DNA from: Phoronis australis
Taxonomy: Eukaryota; Phoronida; Phoronidae
Assembly (NCBI GenBank): GCA_002633005.1
Contig: NMRA01000358.1
Location: 6,688-68,687 of the forward strand
Direction of reading: 5' to 3'
DNA: 62,000 nt
Numbering within the stretch: the first letter of the stretch is position 1; each line of letters starts with the position of its first letter. The notes under the pieces were generated by a model. That model was not told the origin of the DNA and did no database searches. It saw nothing but the letters and a program-made list of their open reading frames with translations. The translations under genes and the position numbers were made by a program. Of this stretch, positions 57,401-59,811 are shown in pieces.

Positions 57401-58945
57401 GATACCATTGCCACCCCTCGCGCAAGCTGCGCTACTACTGTACTTGCAGTGGACATTCCTTTGTCTCCCTTATGGAAAAGCTTCAGGAAATTCTAATCCC
57501 GAAAGCCAGTGAGAATCTCACTGGATTCCAGTTAGATTTCTCACTGTAACATAACATTTTCTCACTCATTCTCACTGACTGCCCCTGTTGTTCAATTCCC
57601 ATTGGGTTCTCACTGGCATTTCTAACTATAATTGGTGATTTAGTGAAAATCTAACTGGAATCCAGTGAGATTTTCACTTTCTTTTTCGTAAGGACTGACA
57701 ACAGCCGAGTGTTCGAAAGGCAGAGACATGCCACCAAGATCTAAATTGCAGAAAATCCAAATTTTAGCAATTTTTATTGTAACACATTGTTTCAGGAGCT
57801 AACAAACAAGATCTACCAAAAGCACTCGAGGGAGGTACTGTGGCCGCTATTGTTGTCAGTGTCATTGTGGCCATTGTGCTGATTGCTGTGGTTGCCTTCT
57901 TTTTGTGGAAACGATAGTAAGTATTCACTGTCCTTGTCGCTGTTTGTACTATGAGTGGTTTACAAAAGTTTCAAGCAAAATTAGGTGTTCATCTGCACCA
58001 AGAGGGAGAGGTTCTTGGCCACAATGTCATGCGTCTGTCCCCTGCCAGACTTGTTGTCTGGTCATGATCACATTCACTCTTATAAATCTAACGTGAAAGT
58101 TGGATCCGGTACACTCTGTGTAAGAGACATAGAGAATGTCAGGCCCAATAGTGAGGTACACTCTGTGTAATGAATAGACAAAGGGAATACCAGGCTGAGT
58201 AAGGGGTAGATACTCCAGAATTAAACTCCTCTTGAGTAGTAATATGTTGTGGATATACCATGATCCACTCCCCACTGAGTGGATAGGCAGCAGTGGCCAA
58301 GGCATTTAATCCCTCACATTTAGGGTGTTAGTGCTCCCATTAAGATAAATAAAAATGCTGTTCTGCACCAGATAGTGGTGCACCAGTGCAATCTAGGAGT
58401 ATTTTGTTGAATAGGTGCACCTAGGCAACACCTGGACATGTCTGCTCACGACGTTAGCCGCAGACCCCTCCTCCAGCCCTCCTTTAGATGTCAGTGTGCT
58501 ACTTGGTGAACTGTAAATCCATCATGTACATCACGTTGACCTCACGTGACTTTCTATTTCCAGCTGGCCGGTGTATCGGAGCAAGCGTTATGAGCAACAC
58601 ACTAATGAAGGTACTGCCAGTGTCTACGATGCAGCAGAGGTTCCTAACGTCATGTACCAATCACCAGATCACCTCAGTTTTGGCAATCCGCTCTACGATA
58701 CAGTACAGGGGGCACGGGCACGTGACATCAACCCCAACTTTGACGCGAAGGATTCTCGCCCAGAGGTGCACTTTGGTCCCGACATGACGGGACTGCCGGA
58801 AAAGGGTGTCGCTGAGACAAGGAATGTTGGTGGTGAGATGGAGTCTGTGACTCTGGGGGGTGACAGTTACCTGCCACCCATAGAGACCCCCCGCATCGAG
58901 ATCAACACGCAACTACGCGGAGAGCAATACGACAGTACTGCTTAA
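372..58945 (+). CDS. LRP-like receptor gene: YWTD propellers, EGF, sushi, mucin stalk, TM, FxNPxY tail (5' partial)
   Basis: This is the whole gene as I read it. Coding exons are 372-496, 2124-2295, 5588-5703, 7758-7886, 8467-8730, 9409-9589, 10019-10171, 11543-11660, 14184-14343, 16227-16337, 16900-17166, 17791-17941, 19665-19790, 21698-21806 (or 22520-22631), 24276-24444, 26582-26716, 28105-28205, 30418-30541, 36615-36786, 37190-37353, 38705-38965, 43775-43921, 44859-45026, 45789-45980, 50236-50442, 50685-51071, 54044-54148, 57796-57916 and 58564-58945. Every junction is AG/GT and phases agree across all joins. The sum is 5,017 nt: one leftover base, 1,671 codons and a stop. Family knowledge: YWTD/EGF modules with an NPxY tail mark LDLR-family endocytic or signalling receptors at the cell surface. 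No LDLR class A repeat occurs in the window; these may lie upstream. The sushi pair plus Thr-rich stalk after the propellers is unusual, and I do not recognise a named orthologue. Ligand unknown. Confidence 0.88.
497..2123. other. Intron, nothing recognised
   Basis: This is AT-rich intronic sequence. The short open frames inside it (for example at 713-943 and 1339-1605) show no domain, no flanking splice signals in a matching phase and no coding composition. I see no repeat or RNA gene. Confidence 0.6.
2124..2295 (+). CDS. Exon 2: YWTD-type blade, first propeller
   Basis: The acceptor is TTTCAG and the donor GTAAGT at 2296. The blade reads HTLYWCDSVTHRIESYNVT, then a second strand with IAVDNEKIYYISNEKK. 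The sequons NVT and NFT suggest N-glycosylation on the extracellular face. Phase is 1 in, 2 out. Confidence 0.88.
3748..4607 (-). mobile_element. Non-autonomous Kolobok-like (TTAA, THAP family) DNA transposon
   Basis: TTAA occurs directly on both sides (3744-3747 and 4608-4611). Long terminal inverted repeats of roughly 150 bp follow: the left begins with a GCGAAGGCAACC core and the right ends with its complement GGTTGCCTTCGC. Each inner TIR part carries AAAACGTCACTTCCGGAGTA or its complement. The inside encodes, on the minus strand (about 4263-3844), a remnant reading EPNFDKFIVDLFKV. The same segment appears in the element at 28688-30160, so both belong to one family and this copy is inverted and deleted. 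The TTAA duplication and THAP partner fit Kolobok; piggyBac also uses TTAA but gives no THAP domain. Confidence 0.75.
5296..5363. repeat. Polypyrimidine low-complexity tract
   Basis: A run of almost only C and T in CCCT, CCCCT and CCTT units lies about 225 bp before the next exon. It is too far from the acceptor to be its pyrimidine tract. It is a simple repeat that could form triplex DNA. Confidence 0.8.
5588..5703 (+). CDS. Exon 3: end of first YWTD propeller
   Basis: The acceptor is TTTTTCCAG and the donor GTAATA at 5704. It reads HIMYMNKMNVSDMGQLDDVA and then GGLTLCKDDLLYK, a blade with degenerate YWTD. Phase is 2 in, 1 out. It is followed by an EGF exon, the normal order in LDLR-family modules. 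Confidence 0.82.
5704..7757. other. Intron with degenerate and short tandem repeats
   Basis: Around 6400-6650 there are loosely repeated units containing CCTGTAGGTGG. At 7673-7748 there is a 27-bp tandem repeat next to the acceptor (listed separately). I see nothing else. Confidence 0.55.
7673..7748. repeat. 27-bp tandem repeat beside a splice acceptor
   Basis: Nearly three copies of a unit containing CAAGTTCACACGGTCAGTCT lie directly before the acceptor used at 7758. Each unit carries a CAG that could act as a competing 3' splice site. The array lies where the branch point and pyrimidine tract of this intron should be. Confidence 0.8.
7758..7886 (+). CDS. Exon 4: EGF-like domain closing propeller 1
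   Basis: It runs from CCGCAG to GTACGT. Six cysteines follow the EGF pattern: CDKNNGGCQFICLP, then VKCHCTHGR, then KNC. The C-x4-GGC-xx-xC start is the usual one after LDLR-family propellers. Phase is 1 in and 1 out, so the domain is a clean cassette. The pyrimidine tract is poor, so the exact start is less certain than the domain. Confidence 0.85.
7949..8435. repeat. 17-bp minisatellite, about 28 copies, beside an assembly N
   Basis: The unit is CTGTCTCACCAAGGGGT (17 bp). Copies are diverged at 7949-8087 and almost perfect from about 8088 to 8432. A single N at 7948 abuts the array, so the true copy number is probably not resolved. Because 17 is not a multiple of three and the unit has no stop, long open frames appear in all three forward frames; they are not genes. 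The array is intronic and ends about 30 bp before the next acceptor. Confidence 0.95.
8467..8730 (+). CDS. Exon 5: propeller 2, first blade exon
   Basis: It runs from ATGATAG to GTGGGA. It reads TSLLYNTYISSATRINGIEF, later DLYYAKKSIVAFDREEKRIV and SMDGTEKIDTIYD. The IV-FDRE-KRIVSISMDGT stretch is a class B repeat. Phase is 1-1. It corresponds in position and phase to the exon at 16900-17166 of propeller 3. Confidence 0.88.
8731..9408. other. Intron, nothing recognised
   Basis: AT-rich sequence of about 0.7 kb without repeats or splice-flanked open frames that I can support. Confidence 0.6.
9409..9589 (+). CDS. Exon 6: propeller 2, YWTD blade
   Basis: It runs from TTCTATAG to GTAAGT. It contains the canonical strand VAVDWVHGNVYWTDTAYNWI followed by LEKPWGIAVHPMKG. 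AVDW-x3-NVYWTD and the P-GIAVHP turn are textbook LDLR class B. Phase is 1-2. Confidence 0.93.
9715..9915. repeat. About 50-bp imperfect tandem repeat
   Basis: Four to five degenerate copies contain CATCCAAGATCTGC, TGTGAGGTGACC and CCTTCATGAC. It lies in the short intron between exons 6 and 7. Confidence 0.8.
10019..10171 (+). CDS. Exon 7: propeller 2, YWTD blade
   Basis: It runs from CTTGTCAG to GTAAGC. It reads YIFWADNINSDDLYKSRKIE, then RSDLDGNVRVAIV and SPQALTIDYEGDR. IFWAD, IERSDLDG and P-ALTIDY are class B hallmarks. Phase is 2-2. Confidence 0.93.
10172..11542. other. Intron, no gene; short dispersed motifs
   Basis: The phrase GACCTCATTTTGTGAC occurs near 10351 and 10914, with a related one near 10950, and a GCGTGAGACTCACGCGAGA palindrome lies near 10863. 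These suggest decayed repeats. No exon is supported. Confidence 0.45.
11543..11660 (+). CDS. Exon 8: propeller 2, fourth blade exon
   Basis: It runs from CCTTTTCAG to GTAAGG. It reads VCFTNLAMVECVNYTGGERT and then LNSYGTHFTGMTFYH. The blade lacks the tryptophan of YWTD. Phase is 2-0, the same as its counterpart in propeller 3, which exists in two alternative copies. Confidence 0.82.
12380..12575 (+). mobile_element. tRNA-derived SINE
   Basis: An A-box-like TGGCCTAGTGTGATGG is followed about 45 bp later by a B box GGTTCGAGTCC inside a perfect 5-bp T-arm (GTGGG TTCGAGT CCCAC). The anticodon arm is not intact, so this is not a working tRNA gene. About 110 bp of unrelated body follow, as expected for a SINE. 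The 3' limit is approximate. Confidence 0.72.
13098..13535. repeat. 31-bp minisatellite, about 14 copies
   Basis: The unit contains CACAGATGTAACCAGACACA and CAGTACAA, with a period of about 31 bp. It yields overlapping open frames on both strands, with Cys/Leu/Val-rich translations on the minus strand. These are repeat artefacts, not genes. Confidence 0.93.
14184..14343 (+). CDS. Exon 9: propeller 2, last blade
   Basis: It runs from GACTTTTCAG to GTAGGC. It reads GYLFIADYRSSAYFSPRLIF, then GVVMYAEDRQPKQPNG. The blade ends in the Asp-Arg/Gln-Pro linker that precedes the EGF domain in LDLR-type propellers. Phase is 0-1. Confidence 0.88.
14344..16226. other. Intron with a short tandem repeat
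   Basis: About 1.9 kb. Apart from the repeat at 15178-15315 I see no exon or element. Confidence 0.55.
15178..15315. repeat. 42-bp tandem repeat, about 3 copies
   Basis: The unit contains GCAATGTCTTATTGAAGGGA and ATATTGCAAGTTGTGTAGT. The last copy carries a small insertion. Confidence 0.88.
16227..16337 (+). CDS. Exon 10: EGF-like domain closing propeller 2
   Basis: It runs from CTATTTCAG to GTAGGC. The cysteine pattern is VCFNKGCAGLCVRTTQGTHS, then CLCQEGFMLDNDKRNC. CLCQEGFML-D closely matches LDLR-family EGF modules, although loop 1 is shorter than usual. Phase is 1-1. Confidence 0.92.
16338..16899. other. Intron, nothing recognised
   Basis: About 0.56 kb, AT-rich. No repeat or open frame that I can support. 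Confidence 0.6.
16900..17166 (+). CDS. Exon 11: propeller 3, first blade exon
   Basis: It runs from GTTGCAG to GTAGGT. It begins SKPTGPFYAISYGSQVALV and ends in LYLVNSAADTIDLMKIND and VVKNVANVT. It is the counterpart of exon 5 in length (267 against 264 nt) and phase (1-1). Confidence 0.9.
17167..17790. other. Intron, nothing firm
   Basis: A phrase near 17550-17600 (TCTGAGGATGGTGTTT, then CGAAACATGTCAA) resembles the 3' ends of some retroelements. It is too short to call. Confidence 0.4.
17791..17941 (+). CDS. Exon 12: propeller 3, YWTD blade
   Basis: It runs from CTCATTTCAG to GTGAGT. It reads LSVDWVSNTLYWLDGFYGQV, then SKLDGTFQTLLIDGL and KPTSIAVDPINK. A complete class B repeat. Phase is 1-2, like exon 6. 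Confidence 0.94.
17942..19664. other. Intron, nothing recognised
   Basis: About 1.7 kb of AT-rich sequence. Open frames at 18512 and 19228-19587 lack domains and splice context. Confidence 0.55.
19665..19790 (+). CDS. Exon 13: propeller 3, YWTD blade
   Basis: It runs from TTGTTTCAG to GTAAGT. It reads YLYYTVSGVGIKRSHMDGTN and then IRSLSVDYLDRR. IKRSHMDGTN is the class B turn. Phase is 2-2. It leaves two bases (CG) of an Arg codon to be completed by one of two alternative exons. Confidence 0.92.
19791..21697. other. Intron before the alternative exon pair
   Basis: About 1.9 kb. It includes two tandem 30-bp units at 21176-21235 around GGATATCCCATAGGAGTGGC, which contain inverted GGAGTGGC/GCCACTCC-like parts. 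I found no third copy of the alternative exon here. Confidence 0.5.
21698..21806 (+). CDS. Exon 14A: alternative blade exon, propeller 3
   Basis: It runs from TTTTTTAG to GTATTA. The first base completes Arg. It then reads LYYVSTYIHYSKLDSIPHRR and SFKISSFIPIAVTTFQ (36 codons). Phase is 2-0, as for exon 8 in propeller 2. The exon at 22520-22631 is its paralogue, with the same start (LYYV), middle (RR-x-F) and end (TTFQ) and the same phases. Only one of the two can be used: A then B shifts frame and meets a stop after four codons. Confidence 0.87.
21807..22519. other. Intron between alternative exons A and B
   Basis: It is 713 bp long, so exclusion by steric crowding of splice sites is unlikely. 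Open frames at 21935 and 22050 show no domain. Any RNA pairing that selects between exons would be sought here and in the flanking introns. Confidence 0.5.
22520..22631 (+). CDS. Exon 14B: alternative blade exon, propeller 3
   Basis: It runs from CCCAACAG to GTAGAC. It reads LYYVDLLTTYIVYASLSSGY and RRLFRTGFTPTAITTFQ (37 codons). It is one codon longer than 14A, with about half the residues identical by eye. It enters in phase 2 and leaves in phase 0, so it can replace 14A. The donor is weaker than most in the gene. The retained open frame, conserved splice phases and protein-level similarity with clear nucleotide divergence argue against a dead duplicate. Confidence 0.82.
22632..24275. other. 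Intron, nothing recognised
   Basis: About 1.6 kb of AT-rich sequence. I looked for a third alternative exon and found none. Open frames on either strand (for example 23114-23449) look random. Confidence 0.5.
24276..24444 (+). CDS. Exon 15: propeller 3, last blade
   Basis: It runs from TTTTTCAG to GTGCAT. It begins DFSPIIAKSKTPGGAAILVK, continues VDLEGKTYVKIPRTPVNLTD and ends YSSTNQPRPK. VDLEG-TYVKI is the class B turn. Phase is 0-1, matching exon 9. Confidence 0.9.
24556..24651. repeat. 24-bp tandem repeat, 4 copies
   Basis: The unit contains GACCAGTCATGAACTCGTTG plus AAAT, with slight divergence in the first copies. Confidence 0.9.
24900..26170 (+). repeat. Dispersed repeat family, about 3 tandem diverged units
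   Basis: Units start near 24903, 25331 and 25829. Each has a TGGATTTTCATGAAATTTGG-like phrase, then AGTAAAGTGACAATG-like, a C-rich (CCACCTTCC) part, CTAGTGGCCATTTTTA and TCATTATGAAAATTGG. Relatives occur at 39190-39300 and 43020-43260. No coding potential or inverted ends are visible, so the class is unknown. Confidence 0.7.
26274..26321. repeat. CA microsatellite plus CCCTAA run
   Basis: A short (CA)n is followed within about 20 bp by three copies of the hexamer CCCTAA. It is an interstitial telomere-like patch, not a chromosome end, since the gene continues on both sides. Confidence 0.85.
26582..26716 (+). CDS. Exon 16: EGF-like domain closing propeller 3
   Basis: It runs from CTTTCCAG to GTGAGT. 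It reads DLCDKPYSEGGCEQLCFGKP, then FVCKCAFGLKLDKDNRTC. All six cysteines are in EGF spacing. Phase is 1-1. Confidence 0.94.
26879..27032. mobile_element. Short inverted-repeat element (MITE-like)
   Basis: The left end is AGGGTCCAGTTGCATAAAAG. The complement of the right end is AGGGCTGAGTTGCATGAAGC. Inner parts also pair: AAAGTTATACGCTG with the complement of CAGCGGATAACTTTT. At about 154 bp with no coding capacity it is a typical MITE. I cannot define the target duplication with certainty. Confidence 0.72.
27261..27527. repeat. 52-bp minisatellite, 5 copies
   Basis: Units begin at 27261, 27313, 27365, 27414, 27466 and (partial) 27518. Each contains GTACATTGTTAAACATCTGT and TGTTGTACCGAGCATTCCAC. 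One copy lacks three bases. Confidence 0.95.
28105..28205 (+). CDS. Exon 17: propeller 4, first part of the first blade exon
   Basis: It runs from GCTTTCCAG to GTTAGG. It reads EPMMKGGFLQVSSETRGVF, then INVTNQSKVSGVK. Phase is 1-0. In propellers 2 and 3 this part and the next exon are one exon, so propeller 4 has an extra intron. A transposon sits in that intron. The donor is weak. Confidence 0.8.
28688..30160 (+). mobile_element. Kolobok-like TTAA transposon with broken THAP gene
   Basis: TTAA occurs at both ends (28684-28687 and 30161-30164). Long inverted repeats start with GCAAAGGCAACC and end with its complement GGTTGCCTTTGC; the inner parts contain the CGTCACTTCCGGAGTA motif. This is the same family as 3748-4607. 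It is 1.47 kb, with a THAP remnant but no recognisable transposase core, so it is non-autonomous or decayed. Confidence 0.8.
28950..29571 (+). pseudogene. THAP-domain protein remnant of the transposon (frameshifted)
   Basis: A start at 28950 reads MSQCCCVPGCTHYR, the first zinc pair of a THAP (C2CH) DNA-binding domain. That frame stops after about 28 codons. The rest of the domain continues in another frame: ALHRFPKDDTLRRQYLARSG and then VCDNHFQSSDYERD, which supplies the C-x2-H pair. A Ser/Pro-rich tail ends in EPNFDKFIVDLSEVW. THAP domains bind transposon ends in several DNA transposon families. The frameshift near 29000-29015 means this copy makes no intact domain unless it is a sequence error. 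Confidence 0.75.
30418..30541 (+). CDS. Exon 18: propeller 4, YW-D blade
   Basis: It runs from TTTCTTCAG to GTATAT. It reads MMTKTVYDAKHNHIYWIDGL, then KRTDANYTTKVISE. HIYWIDGLNVKR is a class B strand. Phase is 0-1. Confidence 0.9.
30667..30800. repeat. 52-bp tandem repeat, 2.5 copies
   Basis: The unit contains TTCTGTATGAGGCAGGCCAT and GGGATTAGGCTACCATGTGA. The third copy is diverged. Confidence 0.9.
30974..31085. repeat. Cluster of GCCGACC/GGTCGGC motifs
   Basis: Five GCCGAC and two GTCGGC motifs occur within about 110 bp, including the palindrome GGTCGGCAAATTAGCCGACC. It is strikingly GC-rich against an AT-rich background. It may be the subterminal region of a mobile element or a bound regulatory repeat. 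A second cluster lies at 34735-34860. Confidence 0.6.
32723..33024 (+). CDS. THAP-domain exon (nested gene or transposon protein)
   Basis: The start codon sits in a near-ideal Kozak context (CCGCCATGG). The translation has a complete THAP domain: MVWCVVPACSNYEG (C-x4-C), FFRFHREPEMLRKWL (F-x-FP-like and W), VCGRHFVDSDFTDEF (C-x2-H and F) and the closing AVPSVF, equivalent to the AVPTIF motif. So all zinc ligands and the C-terminal signature are present. The frame reaches TAG at 33026-33028, but a splice donor GTAGGA overlaps it (33025), so it is likely a first exon of a longer gene. No downstream exon was recognised. It is unrelated in sequence to the transposon THAP at 28950. It may be a domesticated or host THAP gene, or part of an element bounded by the GCCGACC clusters. 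Confidence 0.72.
34735..34860. repeat. Second GCCGACC cluster
   Basis: GCCGACC occurs near 34736, 34793 and 34803, with GACGACTC nearby. With 30974-31085 it brackets about 3.8 kb that contains the THAP exon. I could not align the two clusters as clean inverted repeats by eye. Confidence 0.45.
36005..36052 (+). CDS. Candidate 48-nt cassette micro-exon, propeller 4
   Basis: A strong acceptor (TCTGTTATGCAG after a pyrimidine run) and a strong donor (AAAG/GTAAGC) bound 48 nt. In phase 1-1 these read GKGMPGSPFIYSQLSK with no stop. It would insert 16 residues between exons 18 and 19 without changing frame. The other propellers have no such segment, and 18 joined directly to 19 also gives a good blade. 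So it is either an alternative loop exon or a chance pair of sites. Confidence 0.38.
36615..36786 (+). CDS. Exon 19: propeller 4, blade
   Basis: It runs from ACTTGCAG to GTAGAG. It reads DLALDPNSRILYVVESTKGM, then LAEPKINKPLSIALHPPSG. The P-SIALHP turn parallels GIAVHP of exon 6. Phase is 1-2. Confidence 0.9.
36787..37189. other. Short intron, nothing recognised
   Basis: About 0.4 kb, with duplicated CACAGGACAAT phrases near 37080 and 37130. No element called. Confidence 0.5.
37190..37353 (+). CDS. Exon 20: propeller 4, blade
   Basis: It runs from TCTTTGTAG to GTAAGT. It reads AMYIGLSGSIVKATMDGEIN, then VQAPVAIAVDIASKP and a basic linker RNRRD before the end. Phase is 2-1. The linker after SKPP is longer than in the other modules. 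Confidence 0.88.
37354..38704. other. Intron, nothing recognised
   Basis: About 1.35 kb of AT-rich sequence. Open frames at 37470 and 38355 lack support. Confidence 0.5.
38705..38965 (+). CDS. Exon 21: propeller 4, last two blades fused in one exon
   Basis: It runs from CTGTTTTCAG to GTGAGT. It reads DAIYFADRSQVQMMALEGVN, then ALTVVGNKIYVTVPTRRGVL and HVSYVPPLSN. IYFAD and IYV-VPTRRGVLVID are propeller strands. Phase is 1-1. It corresponds to the two separate exons 8+9 or 14+15 of the other propellers, so an intron was lost here or gained there. Confidence 0.9.
39190..39300 (+). repeat. Copy of the dispersed repeat (part)
   Basis: It shares GGTGCCCCCTAGTGGCAATT and the TCTCTATCTTCAGAGTTC-like and AATCATGAAA phrases with the array at 24900-26170. 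Confidence 0.6.
43020..43260 (+). repeat. Copy of the dispersed repeat (part)
   Basis: It shares CATCTAGTGGCCACTTTATT, GCCAAACCACTTTCCAGATC, CCCCTAGTGGCAATTTT and GGATCCTTGTGAAAATTGGC with the array at 24900-26170, in the same orientation. Confidence 0.65.
43775..43921 (+). CDS. Exon 22: EGF-like domain closing propeller 4
   Basis: It runs from GTCCAATAG to GTAAGT. It reads NQCSKHNGGCSDFCFPTFDP, then RVCGCPYNVRLEAGSSLNC. QC-HNGGCSDFC is the classic LDLR-family EGF opening, and all six cysteines are present. Phase is 1-1. The acceptor has a poor pyrimidine tract. Confidence 0.92.
43922..44858. other. Intron with a possible stop-containing alternative exon
   Basis: About 0.9 kb, AT-rich. The only coding hint is the short candidate at 44664-44704, listed separately. 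Confidence 0.5.
44664..44704 (+). CDS. Candidate alternative terminal exon (soluble form)
   Basis: After the acceptor TTATTTCTAG the phase-1 frame reads SCDVLPGYTAKLS and then TAA. Used after the EGF exon it would end the protein before the sushi domains and membrane span, giving a secreted form. Alternatively a donor GTTACA at 44682 would make an 18-nt in-frame micro-exon. No clear AATAAA follows closely. It may also be chance. Confidence 0.25.
44859..45026 (+). CDS. Exon 23: sushi (CCP) domain 1
   Basis: It runs from CCATTCTAG to GTGAGT. It reads RCNHIIPRGFLDDGCTRKPG, then DSCIFWCAPGHTK, ITCSSTGVWSPSITTLC. The order C, G-C, SC-F-C-PGH, TC, G-W, C is the six-cysteine sushi type seen in selectins. 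Phase is 1-1, a movable cassette. Confidence 0.9.
45027..45788. other. Intron, nothing recognised
   Basis: About 0.76 kb. The open frame at 45276-45575 lacks a domain and splice context. Confidence 0.5.
45789..45980 (+). CDS. Exon 24: sushi (CCP) domain 2
   Basis: It runs from GTGTTCCAG to GTGAGT. It reads PDCKLFDYTNAEFVRSCSKM, then GSTCELRCQKGLQKWSG, RTCTFDPNTGTSSWTGERLIC. It has the same six-cysteine pattern as sushi 1 with a longer last loop. Phase is 1-1. Confidence 0.92.
46197..46435. repeat. 30-bp minisatellite, about 8 copies
   Basis: The unit contains GATGTGAGTCACAGATACTC and TGGCCAATCA, with increasing divergence at the edges. Confidence 0.93.
47028..47085 (-). mobile_element. tRNA-like SINE relic
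   Basis: On the minus strand it reads TAGCTCAACTAGCCAAGTG (A-box-like) and, about 35 bp on, GTGGGTTCAAGTAT (B-box-like). The T-stem is broken. It could be a decayed tRNA gene or SINE head. Confidence 0.4.
48195..49175. repeat. 24-25-bp degenerate minisatellite, about 40 copies
   Basis: The consensus unit is CCCACCTGTGATGGTACCAC followed by AGATA. Most of it reappears at 55487-56085. Confidence 0.93.
50236..50442 (+). CDS. Exon 25: Thr/Pro-rich mucin-like stalk
   Basis: It runs from GCTTTTATAG to GTGACT. In phase 1-1 it gives AIPTTTPPTTTTTPTTTTTM and then tandem PPTTTTK and QPTTTK units. Almost only Thr, Pro, Lys and Gln, it is a classic O-glycosylated stalk. The coding repeats of 15-21 nt probably vary in number between alleles. 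The long minus-strand frame of Val/Gly here is a shadow. Confidence 0.85.
50685..51071 (+). CDS. Exon 26: Thr/Ser-rich stalk
   Basis: It runs from CATCTTATAG to GTGACA. It opens VVTALTTDHPTITVSMTTNE and ends SDMLPSTISTVGG, with many TTT and SST runs and a poly-Thr (ACA)n tract at about 50978-51001. 129 residues, phase 1-1. The donor was chosen because it restores phase 1; reading on past it meets a stop at 51143. Confidence 0.8.
52150..52668 (+). mobile_element. 3' end of a non-LTR retrotransposon (LINE)
   Basis: The frame at 52178-52384 encodes the typical C-terminal tail of a LINE ORF2: SRYSKSFFIQTIKQWNNLPN, then FRHHLISYL. A W-N-x-LP motif after an RT domain is common in Jockey/CR1/L2-like elements. 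A non-coding 3' part follows and ends in TATAAAGTTTATTATTATTA, a microsatellite tail. It is 5'-truncated, with no RT catalytic motif left. Confidence 0.75.
53020..53160. repeat. 42-bp tandem repeat, about 3 copies
   Basis: The unit contains GCACGCACTCCTGTGGGC and CGCTGTCATTCGCTGGTCAC. The second genomic copy (56205) retains only one unit. Confidence 0.9.
54044..54148 (+). CDS. Exon 27: membrane-proximal Thr-rich stalk
   Basis: It runs from ATTGTTAAAG to GTAAGT. It reads VPTTTTKKVTTTTTTPPQVY, then TKKPIPSVNNISPKA. NIS is a sequon. Phase is 1-1. A near-identical exon lies at 57136-57252; see the duplication entry. Confidence 0.82.
54411..55476. mobile_element. Inverted-repeat element built of GTGAGAAT/ATTCTCAC units
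   Basis: The left end reads AGTGAGAATCTCACTGGATT then CCAGTTAGATTCCA. The right end is its complement (TGGAATCCAGTGAGATTCTC). The left half is full of GTGAGAAT and the right half of ATTCTCACT, so the whole can fold as one long hairpin. No coding capacity. A shortened version is at 57503-57685. MITE-like; the family is unknown to me. Confidence 0.65.
55487..57689. repeat. Second copy of 48460-55485 with deletions; likely alternative haplotype
   Basis: 55487-56204 matches 48460-49296. 56205-57513 matches 53106-54418. 57514-57689 matches about 54419-54446 joined to 55333-55485. Matches are nearly identical by eye with scattered SNPs and small indels. The copy begins directly after the single N at 55486. 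Its end (CTTTCTTTTTC) is exactly where the first copy stops at the N. This is what joining two allelic contigs would produce. A real tandem duplication is the alternative. Confidence 0.82.
57136..57252 (+). CDS. Exon 27': second copy of the membrane-proximal stalk exon
   Basis: It has the same boundaries (GTTAAAG and GTAAGT) and phase 1-1 as 54044-54148, with a 12-nt in-frame insertion: VPTTKMSTTTKKVTTTTTTP. If the region is an allelic duplicate, this is the other allele and only one copy belongs in the gene. If the duplication is real, both could be spliced in without a frame change. Confidence 0.7.
57796..57916 (+). CDS. Exon 28: transmembrane segment
   Basis: It runs from TTGTTTCAG to GTAAGT. 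After GANKQDLPKALEGGTV comes the hydrophobic stretch AAIVVSVIVAIVLIAVVAFF, then LWKR as stop-transfer. A type I single-pass span. Phase is 1-2. It joins the tail through a split Tyr codon (TA/C). Confidence 0.93.
57917..58563. other. Last intron, nothing recognised
   Basis: About 0.65 kb. Open frames on both strands here have no domain. Confidence 0.55.
58564..58945 (+). CDS. Exon 29: cytoplasmic tail with FxNPxY motif and stop
   Basis: It runs from CTATTTCCAG to the stop TAA at 58943-58945 and gives 126 residues. It starts WPVYRSKRYEQHTNEGTASV. At 58679-58696 it encodes FGNPLY, an exact FxNPxY motif, the clathrin/PTB-adaptor signal of LDL receptors (FDNPVY in LDLR). YDTV (YxxPhi) overlaps it, and DINPNFD follows. 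The C-terminus ends EQYDSTA. The motif makes endocytosis and adaptor binding (ARH, Dab or FE65 type) a reasonable inference. Confidence 0.95.
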
Positions 58946-59811
58946 GATGGAGTCTCCACGGTGATTAGAAACAATGTTGATACATGGTCCAGTTAGTCAG
59001 GCTTAGTATGTGCTAAGCTGAAACAAACTTGATTATATCATTTGCATGGCAGTATGTTTTTATTGTCTTGTGATCTTTGTGTTATTGAGATACTACTTAG
59101 ATGGAACTGGTGCAGTTGAACAGGACATAAATTAGGAGTGGACAGGTCCACTTTGCCCTCATTTATCCAAAGTGCTAAAAATATTCATGCTTGAATTGAC
59201 GGTGTTTGGCAATGTCAGGTTAAATAGGATGGGGTTTCAACAAATTGTAAAATATTTCTATGTGCATATATTATAAGGCCAGTGTATCTGTGTGTGATAA
59301 TTATAACATATTAACCCACCTGATCAAGAAATCTTTGACTCTCAACAAACTGAAGTGTTAATGGCAGCTTTGGTACGAGTGACTGCCACAAGCAGGTCAT
59401 GCATGTGGGTTTGATGCAGAATATTAACTTTACCAGGTTATTGAGTAAGCGCCCATATTGCCTATTACAAATACATGCTAGTCCATGTGGGCAAACATGT
59501 CACTTACATTCTTATTTTATTTTTGAACTCGGTTATTTTCAGCAAGTCTTACAGAATACATTCCAAGGACGAAATTTGTGATAAAGTCCGCTCATTTTGC
59601 ATGTGATCCGTCTTTTTGACGAAATGTTGTTTATTGTGCTGTTTTGACTCAAATCAATTTCTAATTTCATATTTTTCTATGTGTGTTAAAAGTTGTCACC
59701 TCACCTGTTCTTATTGGAAACTTGTTTTTAGATGTGAAATATTATAACTTTACATTATTTTTGAAAACTGCTATTGTGCACTTCATTAGTCCTTTTTGGT
59801 GTGGCCAGGGT

